A stretch of 64,000 bases of DNA from Gordius sp. MW1 (lineage: Eukaryota; Nematomorpha; Gordioida; Gordea; Gordiidae): assembly GCA_964036665.1 (NCBI GenBank), contig OZ038531.1:14198168-14262167 (forward strand). The letters are read 5' to 3'. Shown in pieces: positions 29,001 to 43,600 of the stretch (the stretch's first letter is position 1; each line of letters starts with the position of its first letter). A model generated the notes under the pieces. It saw only the letters and a program-made list of their open reading frames with translations, was not told where the DNA came from and searched no databases. The position numbers were made by a program, and so were the translations under genes.

Positions 29001-32000
29001 CAATCGAGGATTATAGGATTCTAAAACTGGCTTACTTTTATATATTTTTTCAAGCTCTTTCACATAGAATCAAAAAAATAAATATTTTTACCTCAAAATT
29101 TCACATTTTTTCCTTTAAACACTATTCATCCGATAAAAGTTGTCGTTTTCACATGTGATTTCCATGATAAAAAGTAAGAATTTATCAGAATCAGATAACT
29201 ATTACTTTGAAATCAAAATCGCATAGAGCAGTTTTCAAAAATTAAGCACTCACGTCGCGATACAACAAACTAATCGCAACAATAAAACGTTGTCTTTTGT
29301 CAAAATGATAGTTCTCGCACCTCAAAACTTCTTTTCGGAGGTCAATCGAGGATAATAGGATTCTCAAACTGGCTTACTTTTATATATTTTTTCAAGCTGT
29401 TTTACATAGAATCAAAAAAAAATAAATATTGTTAACCTCAAAATTTTGACATTTTTTCCTTTAAACCGTATTGATTCGATGAAAGTTGTCGTTATCAGAC
29501 GTGATTTCCATGATAAAAAGTAAAAATTTATCAGAGTCAGAAAACTATTACATGATCGCATGAAGCAGTTTTCAAAAATTAAGCACTCACGTTGCGATTC
29601 AACAAACTAATCGCAACAATAAAACGTTGTCTTTTGTCAGAATGATAGTTCTCGCAGCTTAAAACTTCTTTTTGGAGGTCAATCGAGGATAATAGGACTC
29701 TAAAACTCGCTTACTTTTATATATTTTTTCAAGCTCTTTATCATAGAATCAAAAAATTAAATATTTTTACCTCAAAATTTCACATTTTTTCCTTTAAACC
29801 CTATTCATCCGATGAAAGTTGTGGTTTTCACATGTGATTTCCATGATAAAAAGTAAAAATTTATCAGAATCAGAAAACTATTACTTTGAAATCATGATCG
29901 CATAGAGCTGTTTTCAAAAATTAAGCACTCACGTCGCGATACAACAAACTAATCGCAACAATAAAATTGTCTTTTGTCAAAATGATAGTTCTCGCAGCTT
30001 GAAACTTCTTTTCGGAGGTCAATCGAGGATAATAGGATTCTCAAACTGGCTTACTTTTATATATTTTTTCAAGCTGTTTTACATAGAATCTACAAAAAAT
30101 AAATATTTTTAACCTCAAAATTTTGACATTTTTTAATTTAAACCGTATTCATTCGATGAAAGTTGTCGTTTTCAGACGTGATTTCCATGATAAAAAGTAA
30201 AAATTTATCAGAGTCAGAAAACTATTACATGATCGCATGAAGCAGTTTTCAAAAATTAAGCACTCACGTTGCGATTCAACAAACTAATCGCAACAATAAA
30301 ACGTTGTCTTTTGTCAAAATGATAGTTCTCGCAGCTTGAAACTTCTTTTCGGAGGTCAATCGAGGATAATAGGATTCTAAACTGGTTTACTTTTATATAT
30401 TTTTTCAAGCTGTTTTACATAGAATCAAAAAAAAATAAATATTTTTAACCTCAAAATTTTGACATTTTTTCCTTTAAACCGTATTCATCCGATGAAAGTT
30501 GTCGTTTTCAGACGTGATTTCCATGATAAAATGTAAAAATTTATCAGAGTCAGAAAACTATTACTTTGAAATCATGATCGCATGAAGCAGTTTTCAAAAA
30601 TTAAGCACTCACGTTGCGATTCAACAAACTAATCGCAAATAAAACGTTGTCTTTTGTCAAAATGACAGTTCTCGCAGCTTAAAACTTCTTTTCGGAGGTC
30701 AATCGAGGATAATAGTATTCTCAAACTGGCTTACTTTTATATATTTTTTCAAGCTGTTTTACATAGAATCAAAAAAATAAATATTTTTACCTTAAAATTT
30801 TCACATTTTTTCCTTTAAACCGTAATCATCCGATGAAAGTTGTCGTTTTCACATGTGATTTCCATGATAAAAAGTAAAATTTAACAGAATCAGAAAAGTA
30901 TTACTTTAAAATCATGATCGCATAGAGCAGTTTTCAAAAATTAAGCACTCACGTTGCTATACAACAAACTAATCGCAACAATAAACCTTTGTCTTTTGTC
31001 AAAATGATAGTTCTCGTAGCTTAAAACTTCTTTTCGGAAGTCAATATAATAGGATTCTCAAATTGGCTTACTTTTATATATTTTTTCAAGCTCTTTCACA
31101 TAGAATTAAAAAAAATAAATATTTTTACCTCAAAATTTTCACATTTTTTCCTTTAAACCGTATTAAATGGATGAAAGTTGTCGTTTTCAGACGTGATTTT
31201 CATGATAAAAAGTAAAAAATTATCAGAATTAGAAAACTATATCTTTGAAATCATGATCGCATAAAGCAGTTTCCAAAAATTAAGCACTAACGTTGCGATA
31301 CAACAAACTAATCGCAACAATAAAACGTTGTCTTTTGTCAAAATGATATTTCTCGCAGCTTAAAACTTCTTTTTGGAAGTCAATCGAGGATAATAGGATT
31401 CTCAAACTGGCTCACTTTTATATATTTTTTCAAGCTGTTATACATAGAATCAAAAAAATAAATATTTTTACCTCTAAATTTCACATTTTTTCCTTTAAAC
31501 CCTATTCATCCGATGAAAGTTGTCGTTTTCACATGTGATTTCCATGATAAAAAGTAAAAATTATCAGAATCAGATTACTTTGAAATCATGATCGCATAGA
31601 GCAGTTTTCAAAAATTAAGCACTCACGTCGCGATACAACAAACTAATAGCAACAATAAAACGTTGTCTTTTGTCAAAATCATAGTTCTCGCAGCTTAAAA
31701 CTTCTTTTCAAAAGTCAATCGAGGATAATAGGATTCTCAAACTGGCTTACTTTTATATATTTTTTGAAGCTCTTTCACATAGAATCAAAAAAAAGAAATA
31801 TTTTTACCTAATAATTTTTCACATTATTTTCTTTAAACCGTATTAAATGGATGAAAGTTGTCGTTTTCAGACGTGATTTCCATGATAAAAAGTAAAAATT
31901 TATCAGAATCAGAAAACTATAACTTTGAAATCATGATCGCATAGAGCAGTTTTCAAAAATTAAGCACTCACGTCGCGATACAACAAACTAATCGCAACAA

Positions 32001-35000
32001 TAAAACGTTGTCTTTTGTCAAAATGATAGTTCTCGCAGCTTAAAACTTCTTTTCGGATGTCAATATAATAGGATTCTCAAATTGGCTTACTTTTATATAT
32101 TTTTTCAAGCTCTTTCACATAGAATTAAAAAAAATAAATATTTTTACCTCAAAATTTTCACATTTTTTCCTTTAAACCGTATTAAATGGATGAAAGTTGT
32201 CGTTTTCAGACGTGATTTTCATGATAAAAAGTAAAAAATTATCAGAATCAGAAATCTATTACTTTGAAATCATGATCGCATTAAGCAGTTTTCAAAAATT
32301 AAGCACTCACGTTGCGATACAACAAACTAATCGCAACAATAAAAAGTTGTCTTTTATCAAAATGATATTTCTCGCAGCTTAAAACTTCTTTTTGGAAGTC
32401 AATCGAAGATAATAGGATTCTCAAACTGGCTTACTTTTATTTCAAGCTCTTTCACATAGAATCAAAAATAAATAAATTTTTTTACCTAATTTTTCACATT
32501 TTTTTCTTTCAATCTTTTTCATCCGCATCCGATGAAGGTTGTCGTTTTTAGACGTGGTTTTTATGATAAACAGTAAAAATTTATCAGAATACGAAAACTA
32601 TTACTTTTTAATCATGATCGCATAGAGCAGTTTTCAAAATTTAAGCACTCACGTTGCGATACAACAAACTAATCGCAACAATAAACCGTTGTCGTTTGTC
32701 AAAATGATAGTTCTCGCAGCTTAAAACTTCTTTTCGGAAGTCAATCGAGGATAATAGGATTCTCAAACTGGCTTATATTTTTTCAAGCTCTTTCACATAG
32801 AATTAAAAAAAATAAATATTTTTACCTCAATATTTTCACATTTTTTCCTTTAAACCGTATTAAATGGATGAAAGTTGTCGTTTTCAGACGTGATTTTCAT
32901 GATAAAAAGTAAAAAATTATGAGAATCAGAAAACTATATCTTTGAAATCATGATCGCTAAAGCAGTTTCCAAAAATTAAGCAATAACGTTGCAATACAAC
33001 AAACTAATCGCATTAATAAACCTTTGTCTTTTGTCAAAATGATAGTTCTCGCAGCGTAAAACTTCTTTTCGAAAGTCAATATAATAGGATTCTCAAATTG
33101 GCTTACTTTTATATATTTTTTCAAGCTCTTTCACATAGAATTAAAAAAAATAAATATTTTTCCCTCAAAATTTTCACATTTTTTACTTTAAACGGTTTTA
33201 AATGGATGAAAGTTGTCGTTTTCAGACGTGACGTGACTTTCATGATAAAAAGTAAAAAATTATCAGAATCAGAAAACTATTACTTTGAAATCATGATCGC
33301 ATAAAGCAGTTTTCAAAAATTAAGCAATCACGTTGCGATACAACAAACGAATCGCAACAATAAAACGATGCCTTTTGTCTAAATGATAGTTCTCGCAGCT
33401 TAAAACTTCTTTTCGGAAGTCAATCGATGATAATAGGATTCTCAAATTGGCTTACTTTTATATATTTTTTCAAGCTCTTTCACATAGAATTAAAAAAAAT
33501 AAATATTTTTACCTCAAAATTTTCACATTTTTTCCTTTAAACCGTATTAAATGGATGAAAGTTGTCGTTTTCAGACGTGATTTTCATGATAAAAAGTAAA
33601 AAATTATCAGAGTCAGAAAACTATTACTTTGAAATCATGATCGCATAAAGCAGTTTTCAAAAATTAAGCACTAACGTTGCGATACAACAAACTAATCGCA
33701 ACAATAAAACGTTGTCTTTTGTCAAAATGATATTTCTCGCAGCTTAAAACTTCTTTTTGGAGGTCAATCGAGGATAATAGGATTCTCAAACTGGCTTACT
33801 TTTATTTCAAGCTCTTTCACATAGAATCAAAAATAAATAAATTTTTTTACCTAATTTTTCACATTTTTTTCTTTCAATCTTTTTCATCCGCATCCGATGA
33901 AGGTTGTCGTTTTTAGACGTGGTTTTTATGATAAACAGTAAAAATTTATCAAAATCAGAAAACTATTACTTTGTAATCATGATCGCATAGAGCAGTTTTC
34001 AAAATTTAAGCACTCACGTTGCGATACAACAAACAAATCGCAACAATAAACCGTTGTCTTTTGTCAAAATGATAGTTCTCGCAGCTTAAAACTTCTTTTC
34101 GGAAGTCAATCGAGGATAATAGGATTCACAAACTGGCTTACTTTTATATATTTTTTCAAGCTGTTTTACATAAAATCAAAAAAAAATAAAAATTTTTAAC
34201 CTCAAAATTTTTACATTTTTTCCTTTAAACCGTATTCATCCGATGAATGTTGTCGTTTTCAGACGTGATTTCCTTGATAAAAAGTAAAAATTTATCAGAG
34301 TCAGAAAACTATTACTTTGAAATCATGATCGCATAAAGCAGTTTTCAAAAATTAAGCACTCACGTTGCGATACAACAAACTAAGCGCAACAATAAACCTT
34401 TGTCTTTTGTCAAAATGATAGTTCTCGCAGCTTAAAACTTCTTTTCGGAAGTCAATCGAGGATAATAGGATTCTCAAATTGGCTTACTTTTATATATTTT
34501 TTCAAGCTCTTTCACATAGAATTAAAAAAAAATAAATATTTTTACCTCAAAATTTTCACATTTTTTCCTTTAAACCGTATTAAATGGATGAAAGTTGTCG
34601 TTTTCAGACGTGATTTTCATGATAAAAAGTAAAAAATTATCAGAATCAGAAAACTATTACTTTGAATCATGATCGCATAAAGCAGTTTTCAAAAATTAAG
34701 CACTAACGTTGCGATACAACAAACTAATCGCAACAATAAAACGTTGTCTTTTGTCAAAATGATAATTCTCGCAGCTTAAAACTTCTTTTTGGAAGTCAAT
34801 CGAGGATAATAGGATTCTCAAACTGGCTTACTTTTATTTCAAGCTCTTTCACATAGAATCAAAAATAAATAAATTTTTTTACCTAATCTTTCACATTTTT
34901 TTCTTTCAATCTTTTTCATCCGCATCCGATGAAGGTTGTCGTTTTTAGACGTGGTTTTTATGATAAACAGTAAAAATTTATCAAAATCAGAAAACTATTA

Positions 35001-38000
35001 CTTTGTAATCATGATCGCATAGAGCAGTTTTCAAAATTTAAGCACTCACGTTGCGATACAACAAACAAATCGCAACAATAAAACGTTGTCTTTTGTCAAA
35101 ATGATAGTTCTCGCAGCTTAAAACTTCTTTTCGGGAGTCAATCGAGGATAATAGGATTCTCAAACTGGCTTACTTTTATATATTTTTTTCAAGCTCTTTC
35201 ACATAGATTAAAAAAAATAAATATTTTTGCCTAAAAAATTATACATTTTTTTCTTTCAATCGTTTTCATCCGATGAAAGTTGTCGTTTTCAGACGTGGTT
35301 TCCATGATAAAAATAAAAATTTATCAGAATCAGAAAACTCTTACTTTGAATCATGATCGCATAGAGCAGTTTTCAAAAATTAAGCACTTCACGTTGCGAT
35401 ACAACAAACTAATCGCAACAATAAACCTTTGTCTTTTGTCAAAATGATAGTTCTCGCAGCTTAAAACTTCTTTTCGGAAGTCAATCGAGGATAATAGGAT
35501 TCTCAAACTGGCTTACTTTTATATATTTTTTCAAGCTCTTTTACATAGAATCAAAAAAAATAAATATTTTTACCTAATAATTTTTCACATTATTTTCTTT
35601 CAATCGTTTTCATCCGATGAAAGTTGTCTTTTTCAGACGTGGTTTTCATGATAAAAAGTAAAAGTTTATCAGAATCAGAAAACTATTACTTTGAAATCAT
35701 GATCGCATAGAGCAGTTTTCAAAAATTAAGCACTTCACGTTGCGATACAACAAACTAATCGCAACAATAAACCGTTGTCTTTTGTCAAAATGATAGTTCT
35801 CGCAGCTTAAAACTTCTTTTCGGGAGTCATTCGAGGATAAAAGTATTCTCAAACTGGCTTATTTTATATATTTTTTCAAGCTCTTTCACATAGATTAAAA
35901 AAAAATAAATATTTTACCTTAAAATTATACATTTTTTTCTTTCAATCGTTTTCATCCGATGAAAGTTGTCGTTTTCAGTTGTGGTTTCCATGACAAAAGG
36001 TAAAAATTTATCAGAATCAGAAAACTATTAGTTCGAAATCATGATCGCATAGAGCAGTTTTCAAAAATTAACCACTCACGTTGCGATACAACAAACTAAT
36101 CGTAACAATAAAACGTTGTCTTTTGTCTAAGTGATAGTTCTCGTAGCTTAAAACTTCTTTTCGGAAGTCAATCGAGGATAATAGGATTCTCAAACTGGCT
36201 TATTTTCAAATATTTTTTCAAGCTCTTTCACATAGAATAAAAAAAAATGAATATTTTTACCTCAAAATTTTTAACATTTTTTTCTTTAAACCGTATTAAT
36301 CCGATTAAAGTTGTCGTTTTCAGACGTGGTTTCCATGATAAAAAGAAAAAATTTATCAGAATCTGAAAACTATTAGTTTGAAATCATTATCGCATAGAGG
36401 AGTTTTCAAAAATTAAGCACTCACGTTGCGATACAACAAACTAATCGCAACAATAAAACGTTGTCTTTTGTCAAAATGATAGTTCTCGCAGCTTAAAACT
36501 TCTTTTCGGGAGTCAATCGAGGATAATAGGATTCTCAAACTGGCTTACTTTTATATATTTTTTCAAGCTCTTTCACATAGATTAAAAAAAATAAATATTT
36601 TTGCCTAAAAAATTATACATTTTTTTCTTTCAATCGTTTTCATCCGATGAAAGTTGTCGTTTTCAGACGTGGTTTCCATGATAAAAATAAAAATTTATCA
36701 GAATCAGAAAACTCTTACTTTGAATCATGATCGCATAGAGCAGTTTTCAAAAATTAAGCAATCACGTTGTGATACAACAAATTTATCGCAACATTAAAAG
36801 GTTGTCTTTTGACAAAATGATAGTTCTCGCAGCTTAAAACTTCTTTTCGGAAGTCAATCGAGGATAATAGGATTCTCAAACTGGCTTACTTTTATTTATT
36901 GTTTCACTTTCACATAGATTAAAAATAATAAATATTTTTACCTAAAAATTTATACATTTTTTTCTTTCAATCGTTTTCATCCGATGAAAGTTGTCGTTTT
37001 CAGACGTGGTTTGCATGATAAAAAGTAAAAATTTATCAGAATAAGAAAACTATTAGTTTGAAATCATGATCGCATAGAGCAGTTTTCAAAAATTAAGCAC
37101 TCACGTTGCGATACAACAAACTAATCGCAACAATAAAAGGTTGTCTTTTGTCAAAATGATAGTTCTCGCAGCTTAAAACTTCTTTTCGGGAGTCAATCGA
37201 GGATAATAGGATTCTCAAACTGGCTTACTTTTATATATTTTTTCAAGCTCTTTCACATAGATTAAAAAAAATAAATATTTTTGCCTAAAAAATTATACAT
37301 TTTTTTCTTTCAATCGTTTTCATCCGATGAAAGTTGTCGTTTTCAGACGTGGTTTCCATGATAAAAATAAAAATTTATCAGAATCAGAAATCTCTTACTT
37401 TGAATCATGATCGCATAGAGCAGTTTTCAAAAATTAAGCACTCACGTTGCGATACAACAAACTAATCGCAACAATAAAACGTTGTCTTTTGTCAAAATGA
37501 TAGTTCTCGCTGCTTAAAACTTCTTTTCGGAAGTCAATCGAGGATAATAGGATTCTCAAACTGGCTTACTTTTATATATTTTTTCAAGCTCTTTCACATA
37601 GATTAAAAAAAAAAATTTTACCTAAAAATTTATACATTGTTTTCTTTCATTCGTTTTCATCCGATGAAAGTTGTCGTTTTCAGTTGTGGTTTCCATGACA
37701 AAAGGTAAAAATTTATCAGAATCAAAAAATTATTAGTTCAAAATCATGATCGCATAGAGCAGTTTTAAAAATTAAGCACTCACGTTGCGATACAACAAAC
37801 TAATCGCAACAATAAAACGTTGTCTTTTGTCAAAATGATAGTTCTCGCAGCTTAAAACTTCTTTTCGGAAGTCAATCGAGGATAATAGGATTCTCAAACT
37901 GGCTTACTTTTATTTATTTTTTCAAGTTCTTTCACATAGAATCTAAAAAAATAAAAACTTTTACCTCAAAATATTCACATTTTTTCCTTTAAACCATATC

Positions 38001-40600
38001 GATGAAAGTTGTCGTTTTCAGACGTGATTTCCATGATAAAAAGTAAAAATTTATCAGAATCAGAAAACTATTACTTTGAAATTATGATCTCATAGAGCAT
38101 GTTTCAGAAATTCAGCACTCACGTTGCGATACAACAAACTAATCGCAACAATAAAACGCTGCTTTTGTCAAAATGTAAGTTCTCGCAGCTTAAAACTTCT
38201 TTTCGGGAGTCAGGCGAGGATATCAAATTGGCTTACTTTTATATATTTTTTCTAGCTCTTTCACATAAAATAACAAATACATTTTTTACTTAGAAACTTT
38301 TCACATTTTTTTCTTTCAACCTCATTCATCCGATGAAAGTGGTCATTTTCAGACATGGTTTCCATGATAAAAAGTAAAAATTTATCAGAATCAGAAAACG
38401 ATTACTTTAAAATCATGATCGCATAGAGCAGTTTACAAAAATTAAGCACTGACGTTGCGATACAACAAACTAATCGCAACAATAAAACGTTGTCTTTTAT
38501 ACAAATGATAGTTCTCGCAGCTTAAAACTTCTTTTCGGAAGTCAATCGAGGATAATAGGATTCTCAAACTGGCTTACTGTTATTTATTTTTCAAGCTCTT
38601 TCACATAGATTAAAAAAAATAAATATTTTTACCTAAAAATTTTTATATTTTTTTCTTTCAATCGTTTTCATCCGATGAAAGTTGTCGTTTTCAGACGTGG
38701 TTTCCATGATAAAAAGTAAAAATTTATCAGAATCAGAAAACTATTACTTTGAAATCATGATCGCATAGAGCAGTTTTCAAAAACTAAGCACTCACGTTGC
38801 GATACAACAAACTAATCGCAACAATAAAAGGTTGTCTTTTGTCAAAATGATAGTTCTCGCACCTTAAAACTTCTTTTCGGAAGTCAATCGAGGATAATAG
38901 GATTCTCAAACTGGCTTACTTTTATTTATTTTTCCAAGCTCTTTCACATAGATTAAAAAAAATAAATATTTTTACCTAAAATTTTTTATATTTTTTTCTT
39001 TTAATCGTTTTCATCCGATGAAAGTTGTCGTTTTCAGACGTGGTTTCCAAGATAAAAAGTAAAAATTTATCAGAATCAGAAAACTATTAATTTGAAATCA
39101 TGATCGCATAGAGCAGTTTTCAAAAATTAAGCACTCACGTTGCGATACAACAAACTAATCGCAACAATAAAACGTTGTCTTTTGTCAAAATGATAGTTCT
39201 CGCAGCTTAAAACTTCTTTTCGGAAGTCAATCGAGGATAATAGGATTCTCAAACTGGCTTACTTTTATTTATTTTTTCAAGCTCTTTCACATAGAATCAA
39301 AAAAAATAAAAACTTTTACCTCAAAATAGTCACATTTTTTCCTTTAAACCATATCGATGAAAGTTGTCGTTTTCAGACGTGATTTCCATGATAAAAAGTA
39401 AAAATTTATCAGAATCAGAAAACTATTACTTTGAAATTATGATCTCATAGAGCATGTTTCAGAAATTCATTACTCACGTTGCGATACAACAAACTAATCG
39501 CAACAATAAAACGCTGCTTTTGTCAAAATGTAAGTTCTCGCAGCTTAAAACTTCTTTTCGGGAGTCAGGCGAGGATATCAAATTGGCGTACTTTTATATA
39601 TTTTTTCAAGCTCTTTCACATAAAATAACAAATACATTTTTTACTTAGAAACTTTTCACATTTTTTTCTTTCAACCTGATTCATCCGATGAAAGTTGTCA
39701 TTTTCAGACATGGTTTCCATGATAAAAAGTAAAAATTTATCAGAAACAGAAAAAGATTACTTTAAAATCATGATCGCATAGAGCAGTTTACAAAAATTAA
39801 GCACTCACGTTGCGATACAACAAACTAATCGCAACAATAAAACGTTGTCTTTTATACAAATGATAGTTCTCGCAGCTTAAAACTTCTTTTCGGAAGTCAA
39901 TCGAGGATAATAGGATTCTCAAACTGGCTTACTGTTATTTATTTTTCAAGCTCTTTCACATAGATTAAAAAAAATAAATATTTTTACCTAAAAATTTTTA
40001 TATTTTTTTCTTTCAATCGTTTTCATCCGATGAAAGTTGTCGTTTTCAGACGTGGTTTCCATGATAAAAAGTAAAAATTTATCAGAATCAGAAAACTATT
40101 ACTTTGAAATCATGATCGCATAGAGCAGTTTTCAAAAACTAAGCAGTCACGTTGCGATACAACAAACTAATCGCAACAATAAAAGGTTGTCTTTTGTCAA
40201 AATGATAGTTCTCGCAGCTTAAAACTTCTTTTCGGAAGTCAATCGAGGATAATAGGATTCTCAAACTGGCTTACTTTTATTTATTTTTCCAAGCTCTTTC
40301 ACATTGATTATAAAAATAAATATTTTTACCTAAAAATTTTTATATTTTTTTCTTTTAATCGTTTTCATCCGATGAAAGTTGTCGTTTTCAGACGTGGTTT
40401 CCAAGATAAAAAGTAAAAATTTATCAGAATCAGAAAACTATTAATTTGAAATCATGATCGCATAGAGCAGTTTTCAAAAATTAAGCACTCACGTTGCGAT
40501 ACAACAAACTAATCGCAACAATAAAACGTTGTCTTTTGTCAAAATGATAGTTCTCGCAGCTTAAAACTTCTTTTCGGAAGTCAATCGAGGATAATAGGAT
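23027..40600. repeat. 17.57-kb satellite super-repeat, copy 2
   Basis: Second tandem copy of 5446-23026. The junction lies within about 15 bp around 23018-23033: sequence of the 1.36-kb unit type (AAGTCAATCGAGGATAATAG) switches to GATACCCAAACTGG, which belongs to the monomer at 5455. At the far end (about 40600) the array instead continues with the 1.36-kb unit (GATTCTCAAACTGG). Both borders fall inside monomers at matching positions, as expected from unequal crossover. Confidence 0.9.
23829..24337. repeat. Pair of deleted 253-bp monomers (duplicate of 6258-6766)
   Basis: This is the counterpart of the pair at 6258-6766, displaced by 17571 bp. It shows that the large duplication happened after the short monomers arose. 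Confidence 0.9.
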
Positions 40601-43600
40601 TCTCAAACTGGCTTACTTTTATTTATTTTTTCAAGTTCTTTCACATAGAATCTAAAAAAATAAAAACTTTTACCTCAAAATATTCACATTTTTTCCTTTA
40701 AACCATATCGATGAAAGTTGTCGTTTTCAGACGTGATTTCCATGATAAAAAGTAAAAATTTATCAGAATCAGAAAACTATTACTTTGAAATTATGATCTC
40801 ATAGAGCATGTTTCAGAAATTCAGCACTCACGTTGCGATACAACAAACTAATCGCAACAATAAAACGCTGCTTTTGTCAAAATGTAAGTTCTCGCAGCTT
40901 AAAACTTCTTTTCGGGAGTCAGGCGAGGATATCAAATTGGCTTACTTTTATATATTTTTTCAAGCTCTTTCACATAAAATAACAAATACATTTTTTACTT
41001 AGAAACTTTTCACATTTTTTTCTTTCAACCTGATTCATCCGATGAAAGTGGTCATTTTCAGACATGGTTTCCATGATAAAAAGTAAAAATTTATCAGAAT
41101 CAGAAAACGATTACTTTAAAATCATGATCGCATAGAGCAGTTTACAAAAATTAAGCACTCACGTTGCGATACAACAAACTAATCGCAACAATAAAACGTT
41201 GTCTTTTATACAAATGATAGTTCTCGCAGCTTAAAACTTCTTTTCGGAAGTCAATCGAGGATAATAGGATTCTCAAACTGGCTTACTGTTATTTATTTTT
41301 CAAGCTCTTTCACATAGATTAAAAAAAATAAAAATTTTTACCTAAAAATTTTTATATTTTTTTCTTTCAATCGTTTTCATCCGATGAAAGTTGTCGTTTT
41401 CAGACGTGGTTTCCATGATAAAAAGTAAAAATTTATCAGAATCAGAAAACTATTACTTTGAAATCATAATCGCATAGAGCAGTTTTCAAAAACTAAGCAC
41501 TCACGTTGCGATACAACAAACTAATCGCAACAATAAAAGGTTGTCTTTTGTCAAAATGATAGTTCTCGCAGCTTAAAACTTCTTTTCGGAAGTCAATCGA
41601 GGATAATAGGATTCTCAAACTGGCTTACTTTTATTTATTTTTCCAAGCTCTTTCACATAGATTAAAAAAAATAAATATTTTTACCTAAAATTTTTTATAT
41701 TTTTTTCTTTTAATCGTTTTCATCCGATGAAAGTTGTCGTTTTCAGACGTGGTTTCCAAGATAAAAAGTAAAAATTTATCAGAATCAGAAAACTATTAAT
41801 TTGAAATCATGATCGCATAGAGCAGTTTTCAAAAATTAAGCACTCACGTTGCGATACAACAAACTAATCGCAACAATAAAACGTTGTCTTTTGTCAAAAT
41901 GATAGTTCTCGCAGCTTAAAACTTCTTTTCGGAAGTCAATCGAGGATAATAGGATTCTCAAACTGGCTTACTTTTATTTATTTTTTCAAGCTCTTTCACA
42001 TAGAATCAAAAAAAATAAAAACTTTTACCTCAAAATAGTCACATTTTTTCCTTTAAACCATATCGATGAAAGTTGTCGTTTTCAGACGTGATTTCCATGA
42101 TAAAAAGTAAAAATTTATCAGAATCAGAAAACTATTACTTTGAAATTGTGATCTCATAGAGCATGTTTCAGAAATTCATTACTCACGTTGCGATACAACA
42201 AACTAATCGCAACAATAAAACGCTGCTTTTGTCAAAATGTAAATTCTCGCAGCTTAAAACTTCTTTTCGGGAGTCAGGCGAGGATATCAAATTGGCGTAC
42301 TTTTATATATTTTTTCAAGCTCTTTCACATAAAATAACAAATACATTTTTTACTTAGAAACTTTTCACATTTTTTTTTTTCAACCTGATTCATCCGAAGA
42401 AAGTTGTCATTTTCAGACATGGTTTCCATGATAAAAAGTAAAAATTTATCAGAAACAGAAAAAGATTACTTTATAATCATGATCGCATAGAGCAGTTTAC
42501 AAAAATTAAGCACTCACGTTGCGATACAACAAACTAATCGCAACAATAAAACGTTGTCTTTTATACAAATGATAGTTCTCGCAGCTTAAAACTTCTTTTC
42601 GGAAGTCAATCGAGGATAATAGGATTCTCAAACTGGCTTACTGTTATTTATTTTTCAAGCTCTTTCACATAGATTAAAAAAAATAAATATTTTTACCTAA
42701 AAATTTTTATATTTTTTTCTTTCAATCGTTTTCATCTGATGAAAGTTGTCGTTTTCAGACGTGGTTTCCATGATAAAAAGTAAAAATTAATCAGAATCAG
42801 AAAACTATTACTTTGAAATCATGATCGCATAGAGCAGTTTTCAAAAACTAAGCAGTCACGTTGCGATACAACAAACTAATCGCAACAATAAAAGGTTGTC
42901 TTTTGTCAAAATGATAGTTCTCGCAGCTTAAAACTTCTTTTCGGAAGTCAATCGAGGATAATAGGATTCTCAAACTGGCTTACTTTTTTTTATTTTTCCA
43001 AGCTCTTTCACATTGATTAAAAAAAATAAATATTTTTACCTAAAAATTTTTATATTTTTTTCTTTTAATCGTTTTCATCCGATGAAAGTTGTCGTTTTCA
43101 GACGTGGTTTCCAAGATAAAAAGTAAAAATTTATCAGAATCAGAAAACTATTAATTTGAAATCATGATCGCATAGAGCAGTTTTCAAAAATTAAGCACTC
43201 ACGTTGCGATACAACAAACTAATCGCAACAATAAAACGTTGTCTTTTGTCAAAATGATAGTTCTCGCAGCTTAAAACTTCTTTTCGGAAGTCAATCGAGG
43301 ATAATAGGATTCTCGAACTGGCTTACTTTTATTTATTTTTTCAAGTTCTTTCACATAGAATCTAAAAAAATAAAAACTTTTACCTCAAAATATTCACATT
43401 TTTTCCTTTAAACCATATCGATGAAAGTTGTCGTTTTCAGACGTGATTTCCATGATAAAAAGTAAAAATTTATCAGAATCAGAAAACTATTACTTTGAAA
43501 TTATGATCTCATAGAGCATGTTTCAGAAATTCAGCACTCACGTTGCGATACAACAAACTAATCGCAACAATAAAACGCTGCTTTTGTCAAAATGTAAGTT

